64,000 nt of DNA from positions 744,001 through 808,000 of the forward strand of contig JAHGAU010000008.1 in assembly GCA_019925105.1 (NCBI GenBank), in the 5' to 3' direction. Source of the stretch: Niebla homalea. Its lineage: Eukaryota; Ascomycota; Lecanoromycetes; Lecanorales; Ramalinaceae. How positions within the stretch are numbered: the first letter of the stretch is position 1; every line of letters begins with the position of its first letter. This document shows positions 10,933 to 22,500 of the stretch, piece after piece. Made by a program: the position numbers and the translations under genes. The notes beneath the pieces were generated by a model, which saw only the letters and a list, made by a program, of their open reading frames with translations, did no database searches and had not been told where the DNA came from.

Positions 10933-13366
10933 ATGACGTCCTTCTCGAAAAATAATGACGAAGCCTATACGAATGAGGATCTCGACCGCGAACCAGAGAG
11001 CATCCATAGCCGCTTGGTCAACCCTTTCATTGGGAAGACAGCGGAAGAAATGCATAGTTTGGTAAATGAGTTCATGCAAACGACCGAAATCGATACCATC
11101 TATGAAGAGACAATCCGAAAAGGTGCCTTCCTTGCTCAGGACAGCAAGGCCTTCCAGAACCCTAGAGATGATGGCCTGAACTTGAACGATGCCGAGGAAA
11201 AAGCTCTGAGACTTGAGGATCCAAACCATGGAAGTAAATGGAACCAACCATGGAAGCTGTATGCATTGGTCTCATGCTGCTCGTTGGGAGCCTCAGTGCA
11301 GGGTTGTGAGTCCGCCTTGTTCGAGTCCCAAAGTCCGTGGTCTATGTTCTGAAGTTTGAGGTCTCCCGAAGTGGTGAAGGGATTCCCCTCTCAGGTCATA
11401 GCTATCCTTATGAGTTCGTTTGAGCCCAAAAGTTGATTGGTTCTTCGTATAGGGGACGAGACCGCGGTGAATGGCGCGCAAATCTTTTATGTGCAGGCAT
11501 TCGGTATCGAAGGGGCCGACCATGCTGGTTTAGTCGGATTGGTGAACGCAGCTCCATATCTATGTTGCGCCGTTGTTGGGTGCTGGCTCACTTACCCCTT
11601 GAACAAGTATCTTGGCAGAAGAGGCACCATCTTTCTGACATGCTTGATATCATCGGCCACATGTGGTAAATCACACTCTCCCGGCTTTGCAAGCCCGTTG
11701 AAACCTGCAAACCCTTAGAACCGTTCCAAGACCACGGCAGGAGGCTAATAATTGGACAATGACAGTTTGGCAAGCCTTCACCTCGACTTGGTGGCACCTC
11801 TTTATCGCTCGCTTTTGTCTTGGGTTGGGAATCGGTACGTTTCATCATCAAAAGGGCTCTCCTCTATGAGTAACCTTGAGACTGGGTGGTATTGCATTCG
11901 GCATTGAGTTATTGAGCTGAAGGTCTCCAGTGATGTTGGCGAATGTTTTGTATCTTTGCCAGCACAGGGGATGCTGATCTGATCATTACAACAGGGCCCA
12001 AATCGGCGACTATCCCAATCTACACTGCCGAGTCGGTCCCAGCCAACATCAGAGGGGCTTTAACGATGCAGTGGCAAATGTGGACCGCATTTGGCATCAT
12101 GCTGGGATATGTTGCCGGTGTAGTATTCCGTGACGTCTTGCAGGGCGACTCCACCACCTGCAGTAATGGGATAAACCGGGAAAGGCTGTTAAGTGTCGAG
12201 TGCAGTCTAAATTGGCGACTAATGCTGGCAAGTCCTATGGTACTGCCGTTCATCGCGGCCGCATACGTCTTCACGTTGCCCGAGTCTCCCCGATGGCTTC
12301 TGCTGAAGGCGCGGGAGGGCGATAAGAAGAAGTATCTCAAGGCCTTTGAGGCATTGATAACCCTGCGTCACAACAGGATTCAGGCTGCCAGGGACCTCTT
12401 CCTCATCCACCACCTGCTCGTTGGAGAAGAGATTGTCAAAAGTCAAATTGGCAATAAGTTCTTTGAACTATGGACGAAGCCTCGCAATCGCAGAGCCTTG
12501 GTTGCCAGCTTGATCGTAATGTTTCTGCAACAAATCTGCGGTGTCAACGTGATGGCGTTCTATAGCTCGGCAGTGTTGCAGGACGTTCTCACAGACAAGA
12601 ACGCATTACTCGGTTCCATGGGGTTCGGTGAGTCCCGGGCTGCTCTGTCACTCGTTGTGTGTGCAAAAGTATCACTGATTGATCGATCTTCGTAGGCATT
12701 TTGAATTGGCTCTTTGCCCTTCCAGCAATCTACACCATTGACACTTTCGGCCGCCGTTTCTTGCTCCTCCTCACTTTCCCCTTCCTTGCATTGTTCCAGT
12801 TGCTGACGGCGATGGCATTCCTGTTGCCGCCCAAAAGCAAAGGAATGACAGCACTAGCTTTGACGGGGATGTACTTGTTCAGTATTTGTTACAGTCCAGG
12901 AGAAGGACCCGTACCTTTTGTCTACTCGGCAGAGTCCATGCCTCTGTATGTGAGAGATTTGGGTATGTCGATGGCCACTGCGACATTGTGGTTCTTTAAC
13001 TTCTTCCTTGCTGTGACGTTTCCCAAGTTTCAGGTCGCCTTTACAAACACTGGCGCGTTCGGATGGTATTCAGCATGGTGCGTGATTGGCTGGTTCATGA
13101 TACTGCTCTTTGTACCAGAGACCAAAGGACTCACACTGGAAGCTCTTGACGCCCGCTTCAGCATTTCTACCCGGTCTCACGCTCGATGGGCCATCTCAGA
13201 CGTTTACTGGGTATTCAGGCACTATATATTGCGAAGGAAAGGCAAGCGTCCGGTTCTATGTGTATCAAAGGATGAGTCCGGCATTCAAATGAAGGAAGTC
13301 ATTCGCCGGGAGGTGCCAATGCAGGGTCGGCAACGTGGCTTCTCTGGCGTCAACAGTGAAGCTTGA
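10933..13366 (+). CDS. MFS sugar/polyol transporter
   Basis: Major facilitator of the sugar porter family at the plasma membrane. Five exons (10933-11305, 11453-11665, 11766-11834, 11995-12627, 12696-13366) give 652 aa. The spliced product carries GASVQGWDETAVNGAQ in the first helix region, the GRRG loop (KYLGRRGTIFL), the GIGPKSATIPIYTAESVPANIRG signature, PESPRWLLLKAR, the loop NWLFALPAIYTIDTFGRR and a C-terminal PETKGLTLE. All are sugar-porter hallmarks. A hydrophilic cytosolic N-terminus of ~110 residues precedes helix 1, longer than usual. The start is the ATG at 10933 in an AAAATGA context; the open frame upstream lacks another ATG. Substrate is not determinable. Intron 3 (160 nt) is the least certain junction, but it joins conserved motifs in frame. 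Confidence 0.92.
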
Positions 13367-13675
13367 AATCATTGGAAGGCATTTATAGAATATGATGTGT
13401 TTCGCCGATGTAGGAAATTGTATCTGGGGAAAAGTCACATTAGGCAGGTGATTCTTGCTGTTTCGCAAACATTTCGATTGGCCATCTCAAGATTCCGAAC
13501 CGGAACATGAGAGTGATTAATTGTCACAACCCATACCTCAGTACCAAATCATTTTGGGAAGTTCCTCCGCAGACCATCTGTTGAGGCAAGCTAATCAGGT
13601 GAGGTGTGGAGGCCGAGTCGGACACTATGTGCGAAACTGAGACATGACGAAAGGCGACTTCCAGCAGCAACAACA
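13367..13675. other. Intergenic region
   Basis: 3' flank of the transporter and upstream flank of the small secreted protein. No gene or repeat seen. Confidence 0.45.
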
Positions 13676-13681
13676 TATAAA
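13676..13681 (+). promoter_or_regulatory. TATA box of the small secreted protein gene
   Basis: A TATAAA hexamer 95 bp before the ATG at 13776, at a typical fungal promoter distance. It is one of the few clear TATA elements upstream of a gene here. Confidence 0.5.
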
Positions 13682-13775
13682 GAAGCCCTTTTCAACTCAT
13701 GAACTTTGCACATTTTACTTCTTGAAGAGCAGCGTTTGGATAGGGATTTGACTTTGGGCCACGATTGAAGGAACA

Positions 13776-14370
13776 ATGCGATTCAATTTTTACGGAGTGC
13801 TTTTTTCCACGAGTGTCTGTGCTGCCATCAAGTGTCTCCAGGTTGAAAAGACTGCGACCGCTACCTGGAAGAATGCCCAAGGACACTCTTGCACATGGTC
13901 CGGCTTGGTAGGCAGTAATTTTGGGATCAATACGGTCAACAGAGGAGGGTAAGTCTGGCATACAAGCTGAGCCGATCAAATGCATACTCACCTGTATTTA
14001 GATACAGCTGCAACGGGCGTTGTGGTGCTGGCTGTGATGGCTTCGGCCCTGGAAACGCATAGTACGTTTCAGCGTCAAGCTGATGGCGCTATCAGCTGAC
14101 TGTTTCCAGTACTCAGGATTGCTGGAACCATGATATTTGTAGCTGGTTCAACAATGCTTCTGGGGGTTCATCGTGGGTAGCTTGCAGCTTCTAGCTGAGG
14201 ACTCGAGCTGACGCGCTTCTTACAGCGACCCCAACTGTGGAGCTGCCTTCGACGCAGCGATTGGCGACTTTACGCTGGGCGCTATAGAAGGATGTGGAAA
14301 GGCCAATCCCTCTTCGCCGGTTGCTTTGCCTATCGAACAACCGATATGTATAGACAGTCCTGCCGAATGA
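13776..14370 (+). CDS. Small secreted Cys-rich protein with PLA2-like CWNHD motif
   Basis: Four exons (13776-13948, 14002-14061, 14110-14172, 14226-14370), all with canonical splice sites, give 146 aa. The first ~17 residues form a signal peptide (MRF start, hydrophobic core, VCAA). The mature part is Cys-rich. It contains SCTWSGLVGSNFGI, then NRGGYSCNGRCGAGCDGFGPGN and YTQDCWNHDICSWF, with His85-Asp86 followed by Cys88. Gly-rich loop plus Cys-x2-His-Asp-x-Cys resembles the Ca-loop and catalytic His-Asp of phospholipase A2 folds. I recall it as a recurrent uncharacterised ascomycete secreted family (DUF type). Lipase activity is inference. It could act as an extracellular enzyme or an effector-like protein. 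Three introns in 440 coding bases is dense, but every junction is in frame and restores a conserved-looking motif. Confidence 0.85.
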
Positions 14371-14709
14371 AGCCAAGAACACGATATAGTTCTGTAGTGG
14401 TAGGCGAGATGAGTAATAGACAAGGGACTAGCAAATACATTTTTTATTTTGGCAATGCGAATGTATTCTGTACCTCTACAATTGCAATTTGGAAAATTAC
14501 CCCAGTGCCAAATGGAGTTTAGTCAGCTTAGTCTTGGCAATATGGTGTGCCCCTGACGGAGGAGATAGATTTTAAACGTGGAATTTGTCACCCAATCGTG
14601 CGCCTTTACGGGCTGATGATGACCCAGCCTTCAGCAATACTGCTGCAGCCATCGAGTTAGCTCTGTGACCGTCATTGGTGATGGATTGTAGAAGGTGCAT
14701 GCTCCAGTC
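14371..14709. other. Intergenic region
   Basis: Tandem plus-strand genes lie on both sides. No coding frame or repeat seen. Confidence 0.45.
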
Positions 14710-15591
14710 ATGAGATTCGCACTTCGCGTCTCCCTCTTAACTGCGATTCTCTTGGCCGTTGTCTACCTCATCTTGAAAGCACCAATCGATGATAGACTGG
14801 ACCAGTATGGCGTTGGGTCGTACATCAAGCACAAGGTCATCACCTCCGCCAAGGGCGGCGCCTTGGATTATTTGCCCCCACTTCCAGGAACCACTGGAGA
14901 CAAGGTCATTGTCATGGCTAAATTGGAAGCAGATGACACCAGATGGGTGACGGAAGAACTGGCAGAGTAATTATTCGCTGTATTGTCAGAGTCTACATTG
15001 CTCACACATGCGTCTAGCTGGCAATCAGCCGTCTACACTGTGAATCCGTCTACCATGGAACCAGGAATGCTCAAGGCGCCGGCAAACAAAGGGCGCGAGG
15101 CAATGGCATACCTTACCTACATAATCGAGAATTACTCTGATCTCCCGGGGATCATTGCCTTCCTACATTCTCACCGAGACGGCTTTTTTTCCAGCTGGCA
15201 CACAGACACCCCTTTGCACAATAATGTTGATGCCATGCGCACCCTCAACCACTCTTTCGTCAAGCAGAACGGTTACGTCAATCTAAGATGCAAGCGATCC
15301 CCGGGCTGTCTTGAGCATCAAACGCACAATGCACATGTAACACCAGAAGCTTATCTGGAGGTCTTCCAGGGTACCAGTACACAAATCAACGAGACTGCTC
15401 AAGCGCCTGAACTAGTGGGAGCGGCGTGTTGTGCACAATTCGCTGTCACCAAAGAGCAGGTCCACAAGCGCCCACTAGGAGATTATGAGGCCCTTCGTCA
15501 TTGGCTTCTTCAGACCAATGAGAAAGATGCAAAGAGCGGGCGTGTTATGGAGTTCCTCTGGCATATCATCTTTGGGAAAGAAGCGGTCTAG
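14710..15591 (+). CDS. DUF3431 family membrane-anchored protein
   Basis: Two exons (14710-14966, 15018-15591) with a 51-nt intron give 276 aa. An N-terminal signal-anchor (ALRVSLLTAILLAVVYLIL) follows a short cytosolic tail, predicting a type II membrane or secreted protein. The body matches the fungal DUF3431 layout: VIVMAKLEADDTRWV, VYTVNP, NKGREAMAYLTYIIENYSDLPGIIAFLHSHRDG, then a C-terminal AQFAVTKEQVHKRP segment. Function is unknown; a glycosyltransferase-like role has been guessed for the family, and the sequence does not settle it. The start is the ATG at 14710. A GTG five codons earlier is in frame but not a credible start. Confidence 0.88.
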
Positions 15592-16488
15592 TGTGTAGCC
15601 CAGTGCCCATTCGCGAAGAATCTAAGGACGCTGACTCGTGAAATCTAGCTGTCCCAATGAAGAGGATTGCTATTGCAGTGTATATAAGAGGTGCAAGCAC
15701 GGGACTTGATAGTCGGTGCTTTTCATACAAAGAAGTATAGGCCAGGTCGGGCTGCACATCGATCTACTTGGTGCCATACCTTATGCGTGTCTTCTCCGTG
15801 GATCTCTTCGCAATTATGTCAACATCATCACAGACTAAGCTGCTTGCTCCAACAGTGAGGTCCAATGACTTTTTGTCGGTTGTCCCTCCCTGGATACTCA
15901 CAAGAGCTCCACTGTGAGCCCGATCTGAGACATGATCAATTACGCAGAAGCACGTTAGTCAACACAATGGTCGCCCTCATTGGCTGACTATTCGATACGA
16001 ATTATTGCTTTGCACCGAACTTGGCCCGGTCCATGATTGCCAGGGATATTGCCTTCTGCATATATGACTTATGAGCATAAATTGACGTTGGATTTGCTGC
16101 ATGGAGGTGGATCCATCCGGCTTCCGCGCAACCTATCCGCACTCTCCCTCTGCATGATATGCATGACAAACGGGTTCTCTTCGTCGAATTTTGAGAATAG
16201 GCATGTTGTTACAACCTCTTCCATCGCAGGTCCCATCCACTTGTCACAGAGGTCGAAGAATGGAGAGAGCATCATCGAATAGAGTATGAAGTGGATCATT
16301 GTCTCCATCTCGGTTGATGTCGCCGCACTGCGCAGGTCAGTATATCTCAGAAACGTCCCCTCTAATCTCATTGATAACCTGTAAGTCTTATATCACATCC
16401 AGTAATGCTCACCCCACATTTTACTTAGGTGCTACCGTCTCGAGTGCCATTCTGTTGATTCCTTCTAACCTATGCTTGTCCTCTCATC
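15592..16488. other. Intergenic region and leader of the ODC-like gene
   Basis: A TATATAA element at 15681-15687 is followed by only a 44-codon frame (15783-15917). A good GTAAGT donor at 16381 and a TTTTACTTAG acceptor at 16421-16430 suggest a 50-nt intron in the long 5' leader of the ODC-like gene, a layout known for fungal ODC mRNAs. No further gene was seen. Confidence 0.4.
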
Positions 16489-17758
16489 ATGGAGTCCCTT
16501 ACAACCCCCTTGACGCCCTAGCTGGCCGCCAGTTCCAACGATCATGCCGGGTTGAAATCCTCCCCCAAAGAAAGCACACCCAGCGATCGACTCTCGCCTC
16601 AAGCCTGCATTTCTGACGAAGTCAGGCATGCAAACGATAAGGAAGCTTTCTTTGTCGTTGACCTTGGCCAAGTCAAGCGACTCCGTCGAATGTGGGAGCA
16701 AAACCTACCTCAGATCACACCCCACTATGCTGTCAAATGCAATCCGGCTTCCATACTCATCGAATGCCTTGCCTCTATGGAAACTAATTATGATTGTGCC
16801 TCGGAATCGGAAATGGATTTGGTCCGTTCATTGGGTGTGGAGCCGCGCCGGATCATACTGGCAAATCCCATAAAGCCCGAGTCGATGCTGAGATATGCGA
16901 GGATGCATGATGTGAGGAGGATGACCTTCGACAACGCTGACGAATTGCACAAGATTGCTAGAGTGTACCATGATGCGGAGCTGTACCTGCGGATCGTGGC
17001 AAGTGACCCCCAGGCGGCAATAGATCTAAGCTCAAAATATGGCTGCTCGAAGACTTCTGTAGCTCCCCTGCTAGCTTTAGCAAGACAGCTTGACCTCAGC
17101 GTTACAGGCATAGCGTTTCATGTCGGAACGGGGGTCAAGGAGGCCAAAGCCTATCTGCAGGCCATCAACGACTCGAAAGAAGCCATTGACGAAGCCTCCC
17201 GCCTTGGATTTCGGATCCGGTCTCTGGACATTGGGGGCGGCTTCACCCATGAGAGCTTTCCTTCCGTCGCGCCTGAGATCAGAAGTGCTCTCGAGCACAA
17301 TGAGTATTTCTCCTCCCGTAGCATCCAGGTGCTTGCTGAGCCTGGAACGTTTTTCGCTGCGTCTTGTGCCACCCTTGCTTGCAATGTCATAGGGAGACGG
17401 ACGGGCGAGAAACAATCAAGGCGCCATCGACAAGCTCTACCTCAATGAAGGCGTGTATGGGAGCTTCTTGAGTGTGGTCACTGAAGGTCTGGAGCCAAGA
17501 CCGCATCTACTCAAATCGTCCTCACTTGAGAAGGGGAGTCGACAGGGCAAATATCGCTACTCTCTTTGGGGACCAACTTGCGATAGCACAGACAAGCTTC
17601 GTGAGTGTTGTGAGTTCGATGAAGAAGTAGAGGTAGGCGACTGGCTTTACTTCGAAGAAATGGGAGCATACACGAGCAGTACCGCAACATCCTTCAATGG
17701 TTTCCTCCCGACGGCAAAGACGGTATACATCGATAGCGAGACACATCAGAAATCTTGA
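16489..17758 (+). pseudogene. Ornithine decarboxylase paralogue, disrupted by a stop and a frameshift
   Basis: Clearly a group IV PLP decarboxylase. It has DKEAFFVVDLG, the PLP-lysine motif HYAVKCNP, DCASESEMDL, MTFDNADELHKI, FHVGTG, LDIGGGF, LAEPGTFFAAS, LNEGVYGSF, the catalytic-Cys motif WGPTCDS and GDWLYFEEMGAYT. ODC makes putrescine from ornithine in the cytosol. Two lesions break it. The ATG at 16489 (MESLTTPLTP, like the LTP leader of fungal ODCs) reads into an in-frame TAG at 16519-16521. The main frame then ends at 17446-17448, while the C-terminal 100 residues lie in the +1 frame from about 17400. No splice donor near either lesion can rescue it. All catalytic residues remain, so decay is recent or the lesions are assembly errors. 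It would be a second copy, since spermidine synthesis needs a working ODC elsewhere. Confidence 0.8.
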
Positions 17759-17879
17759 CGGATTTGACAGAGTAAAGGACTGGTTTGCCATAGATCCAGA
17801 ACGTACTTTTGAAGTACCACATCAACCAGAAGATGTAAAATTTCGCGCGTTCAGCGCTCAATCAAACTTGCTATTATTG

Positions 17880-19139
17880 CTATCTGACGCTGAGAAGATT
17901 CTCTTGACCGACAAAGAATTTCTTCTGTTCCAAACACCGCTCGCTGGTACAGCCTTGACATCTCAAGCCCATTTGCCGACTACAGCTTTCACGGGATTGA
18001 AGGTGCTTGTGGGCGACGTCCGCTAAAGCTTCAATGAAGACCGTGCTTCCATTCAAGCTCTCCGCTCTTTTCACCCCTGGACTACCCGCTTCATGTATGA
18101 CCTCCTGGTCCAATTCAAATAGAGTCTCAATATGATCGCTGGTAAATGCAATGGGTATCAGTATCAGATCCGTCTGTCCTTTCTTCACGTATTCCTGAAC
18201 AGTGTCGCTCGTTTGCGCTCCTAACCACGCCGAAGGCCCAACCTGCGACTGCCAACATAGTCTGTAAGGATTGCTGAACCCAAGCCGCTGCATGACTGCC
18301 CACACAGTAGCCGCAACTTCGGCAGGATAAGTGTCCCCCCTATTCACCACACTCATCGGCAACGAATGCGCCGAGAACAGCAGCACCACCTCCTTTCTCT
18401 TGTCCTCAGGATACGTCGCCAACTGCTCCTCCACATTCCTCGCGAAAGCCTCCACCAGCCCCGGATGCACAGGCCACCTGTCAATGACACTCCACGTGAT
18501 TGCTCCCGGCGTATCCCCCTTGCCTTCCAATCGATTCCTCCATTTCCACAGCTCGTTGAGCGAACTGCCGGTCGTGCTGCACGAATACTGCGGATACTGC
18601 GTGAAGGCCACCGCTCTTCCCCCCTTTCCTCGCCCGAAGCCATCATCAAACAATCTTTGATACATCTCCTCCGTCAACGGATCCGCGTACCGAAATGCCA
18701 CGTACGGCTTGTGCGGCGCCGTCTCCGGGCTCAGCACATCCAGTATCTTGCACATTTCCGAGCTCTGGTGTTCGGACCACTTGCGTATTGGGGAGCCCCC
18801 GCCGATGGCCGCATACTGCTTTTGGATTTTGGGGGTTCGCCGCTTGGAGATGAGGGGGCCGAGGTAGGGTTGGAGGCGGCCGAGGGGGATGAGGTCGCCG
18901 TCGGCAAAGAGGCGGGAGAGGAAAGGGCCGACTTCGTCAGTGGTGGATGGCCCACCCATGTTCATGAAGACCATGGCCGTGGGACCCTGAGATGAGGTGG
19001 AAGATTGGGTGGCGGGAGGGGCGACTGTTGCGAGGGAGCGGGCCTGGTAGGTAGGACATGTTGGAGAGGGTCTCTGTGAGATTTTGGGAATGATAGCGCG
19101 TCGGGGTAGATGTTGGATAGGCCTGCGTAAGGCCATCAT
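17880..19139 (-). CDS. HEM15: Ferrochelatase, mitochondrial
   Basis: Inserts Fe2+ into protoporphyrin IX, the last step of heme synthesis, at the matrix side of the inner mitochondrial membrane. Single exon, 419 aa. Residues 1-45 are basic and Ser/Thr-rich, as in a mitochondrial targeting peptide. The core has VFMNMGGPST (57-66), AIGGGSPI (111-118), VAFTQYPQYSCSTTGSS (177-193), LFSAHSLPM (254-262) with the metal-handling His258, and FTSDHIETLFELD (332-344) with Glu338. The C-terminus has Cys394, Cys397 and Cys402 in a C-x2-C-x4-C arrangement, plus Cys187. Those are the four ligands of the [2Fe-2S] cluster of animal and many fungal enzymes. The 3' end lies ~120 bp from the ODC-like pseudogene (convergent). 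Its promoter faces the RIP island. Confidence 0.96.
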   Translation of the reverse strand: MMALRRPIQHLPRRAIIPKISQRPSPTCPTYQARSLATVAPPATQSSTSSQGPTAMVFMNMGGPSTTDEVGPFLSRLFADGDLIPLGRLQPYLGPLISKRRTPKIQKQYAAIGGGSPIRKWSEHQSSEMCKILDVLSPETAPHKPYVAFRYADPLTEEMYQRLFDDGFGRGKGGRAVAFTQYPQYSCSTTGSSLNELWKWRNRLEGKGDTPGAITWSVIDRWPVHPGLVEAFARNVEEQLATYPEDKRKEVVLLFSAHSLPMSVVNRGDTYPAEVAATVWAVMQRLGFSNPYRLCWQSQVGPSAWLGAQTSDTVQEYVKKGQTDLILIPIAFTSDHIETLFELDQEVIHEAGSPGVKRAESLNGSTVFIEALADVAHKHLQSRESCSRQMGLRCQGCTSERCLEQKKFFVGQENLLSVR

Positions 19140-19436
19140 GCAGTAAATAAAACTGCAAAGCCTGAGAGAGATGAGGAAGGGCTGAATTCAAGCTCTAGCT
19201 TCGAGTAAATCGATCTCGACAAAGTCTCAATATCAATGACGATGTTATGCTTCAAGGACCCTGTGTATTTTACGTGCGTATTCGGAGAGTAGTGGCTAAT
19301 ATGTGATGCTTTCATTGGTTGGGTCTTAGACATTTTGTATTGATACACATCACGTGCGAGCGTGTTTCGCAATTGCAGAAAAACACGTTACTCTCATGAA
19401 GCAGGTGAAGCGGTTCTGTAAGTAGGGCAGGGTGGT
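19140..19436. promoter_or_regulatory. HEM15 upstream region up to the island border
   Basis: About 300 bp of normal-composition DNA between the ferrochelatase ATG and the first RIP-mutated base. It includes the clean outer half of the left border repeat. Before insertion of the island it was probably continuous with the short upstream region of Ku70, forming a compact divergent promoter. Confidence 0.45.
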
Positions 19437-19509
19437 ATATTTTATACTACGAAAATATACTATTTAAGATTAAAGATTATTAAATAATCCTTTACTTCCT
19501 TCTTTTGCT
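19376..19509 (+). repeat. Left border direct repeat of the AT-rich island (copy A)
   Basis: About 134 bp that recurs in the same orientation at 36767-36901. The first 60 bp (19376-19435) are clean while the matching part of copy B is mutated. From 19437 inward this copy carries C-to-T and G-to-A changes where copy B is clean. The last clearly matching bases are the TTGCT at 19505-19509. Confidence 0.9.
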
Positions 19510-22500
19510 TATTTACCCTTTAAAGAAAGAAAATATCCGTAATCTTAAGGTATTAATTTTATAAATATTTTAAATATAATATATTATTTTTTAATTATTT
19601 ATTATTTTAGTTTAAGAATTAATTCTGTTTTTAATTCTTTTTATATATTTATTTTTATTAATAAAATCTTTTTATTTAATTTAACTTAATATATTATATT
19701 TATAATTTCCTATCGGATTTACGGGGTTATTATAACTTTAACGGTAACTTAATATTTCTTTCTTTATATATTTTAAATTTTACTTTATTCTTTATTCTTA
19801 ATTAACTTAATAACCTCCTTATATATAAAACCTTTTAACTTAACCTTTAATTAAATAATTATTCTTTAATTATAAATAAAGTATTAATATTTATATCCGT
19901 AAAATACCTTTTAAATTAAAAAATTTAATATATTTCGGATTAATTCTTAACGGTCTTTTAAAATAAACGTATTTAAATTTTATATAAAAATATTAATTAT
20001 AATATTTAATTAAATTTAATTTAATAAAGAAAATAGTTATAATAATTATATTAATTAAATTTAATTTAATAAAGAAAATAGTTATAATAATTATATTAAT
20101 TAAATTAATCCGGTAAATTAAATTAATTAAATTAATTTAATAAATTAAGTTAATTAAATAATAAAATTAATTATAATTAAAATTAAATTACCCGTTATTA
20201 AGGGAGTTATATTTATTTACTTAATATAATTATATATATCGATAGTTTTATTATAAATAATCCTATTATTTAACGTTAATATTAATTTAAATAAGTTTAA
20301 TATAAATTTTATTAATAAAATAATAACTATTTTTTCCGTATATAATTAATCCGTTAAGTTATTAATAATTATATTATATAAAATAAGTTTTATTTTAATA
20401 TTCTTAATATTAATAATAAATTAATATATAGTAAATTCTATTTTTATTTAATATTATATATAAAAGATTATAAATTAAGGGTATATTATATAAATCTTTT
20501 TAATTATTTACTTTTAATTTTACTTTTAAATTAATACCTTTTTTACTTTATAAATAACTTTTAACTTTAAAGTATTTTATAATATAAACTCTAAGTATAT
20601 ATAAGTCTTTTATTGGTTTATTATTATATTTATAATTTATATATATTTTAAGGAATTACCTTTATAAAATAAAGTTAAAAATAACTCTTAAGATAATAAA
20701 TATAAATTTTACTTCTTAATCTTTTCTATAAAAAAGTTTATTTAATTACGTTTAAATATAAATAATAATTATTTTATATAATCCTTAATTATATCTTAAA
20801 AGGCGTTTATTTTTAATATATAATTTATATTAAAGTTAATTAATAAAGTTTTTTTTATAACCGTTTTTATAATTATAAGTAATTTACTTTATACTTTATA
20901 TATACTTTTAATAATTACGGATCTTAAAGCTATAAATATAATTATATTTATTAAAATAAAATTAAGATAAATATTAAAAAATATAATTATTATTTTCTTT
21001 TACGGTAAATAATTATTATTAATAAATAATTTATTTATAATAATACTTTAAATTAAGGCTTAATTTACTATTACGATATTATTAAAGTTTATATTTCTTA
21101 ATAAAATATAAAAGTCTTTTAAAGGCGTTTAAAGGACTTTATTTACTTTATTTATTACCGTTTTTGGTTTAAGAATAACTTTTAATTTACGAATAACTTT
21201 AAACTTAATAAATATTTTTATTTACTTAAATAATAAAGTATTATCTTTATTAATATTATTATTAATTTAATCGTTAAACTTATTATTAATAACGTCCGTT
21301 ATTATTATTTTTTTTATAAAAGTTTTATTTTTTATAACTCCGCTTATTAATCCTTTTATTTTATTAACTTTAAATTTAACGGGGTCTAATATCTTACTTT
21401 AGTTTTATATTATTTTATTTAATTAATAAACGAATTAAAAGGGTATAAGAGTTATAAAATTATTGAACAAGTTAAAAAGGTATAAAAGTTATAAGTACGG
21501 GAATATATTGGGTAATTAATTAAAGTCTTAATTTAAAAGTGAATAAATAAAATAAAGTTTTAATTAATACTTAATCTTAAAATAAACTTTTTAATCTTTT
21601 AAGCTTTACTTATAAAATATAATAGGTTAAAATATTTATTAATAATAATTTACTTATTCTTTAATTATTAAAAGTTAATTAATATAATACTTAAAGCCTT
21701 AATTTTAAGGGCTTTAATATTTTAATATTATAGAAGAAATACTATTAAAGAAATATAATTATTTAAGCTTTAAAATAAGTAATTATATTATAATATAAAT
21801 AACTTTAAATAATTATTATAAAATATACCTTTTATTTTACGATTATTTAATTATTAAAGTATAAAGGAGATTTTATAAGAATTATAATATATAACCCGGA
21901 ATAATTTATATTAATAAAATTATAATTTTATTAAATCCTTTTAATATAATAAAATAAGATCTTAAGTCTTAAAGCGGACTTCCCGTATTCCTTTATTATA
22001 ATAAGTTATTTTATATATTTTTTATTCTTTAGATTTTTAATTAATAATATCTTAAAGATATATTTTATAAAAAATATAATTTAATACCTTTAAAACATAA
22101 GAAACCGGATTATTTAATTAACGTATTTATTTATAAATATTTTCTTAAGTAACGTTATTAATATAAAAACTTAAGTAAATTAAAGGTTTAATAATTTAAA
22201 TAAAATTAAAATAAATAATATTTATAGGTATTTAATAATTTTATTATTTACTTTATATGCTTTTTTAAGTAATCTTTTATCTTATTTTAATAATTCCGTA
22301 TCCTTTTATAATATATTTTTAAATAAATGGTTATTTCTTTTAATTATATTAATAATATTTTTAACTCTAAACGGATTATATAAAATAATAATCCTTTTAT
22401 TTAAAAGGAAAGTACTTAAAGTATTATTTAAAAAATATAGTCCTTTATTATAATATATATAATTAAGCTTCTGAAATAATTTAAATATTAATAAAAGGAA

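Noticed and set aside
15681..15917. TATATAA element followed by a 44-codon frame
   Set aside because: The frame is too short, no signal peptide or motif, and nothing supports transcription. Mentioned only as an orphan TATA-like word.
16299..16616. 105-codon frame overlapping the ODC-like start
   Set aside because: It spans a good leader intron (16381-16430) and runs out of frame with the decarboxylase. Likely chance or an upstream ORF.
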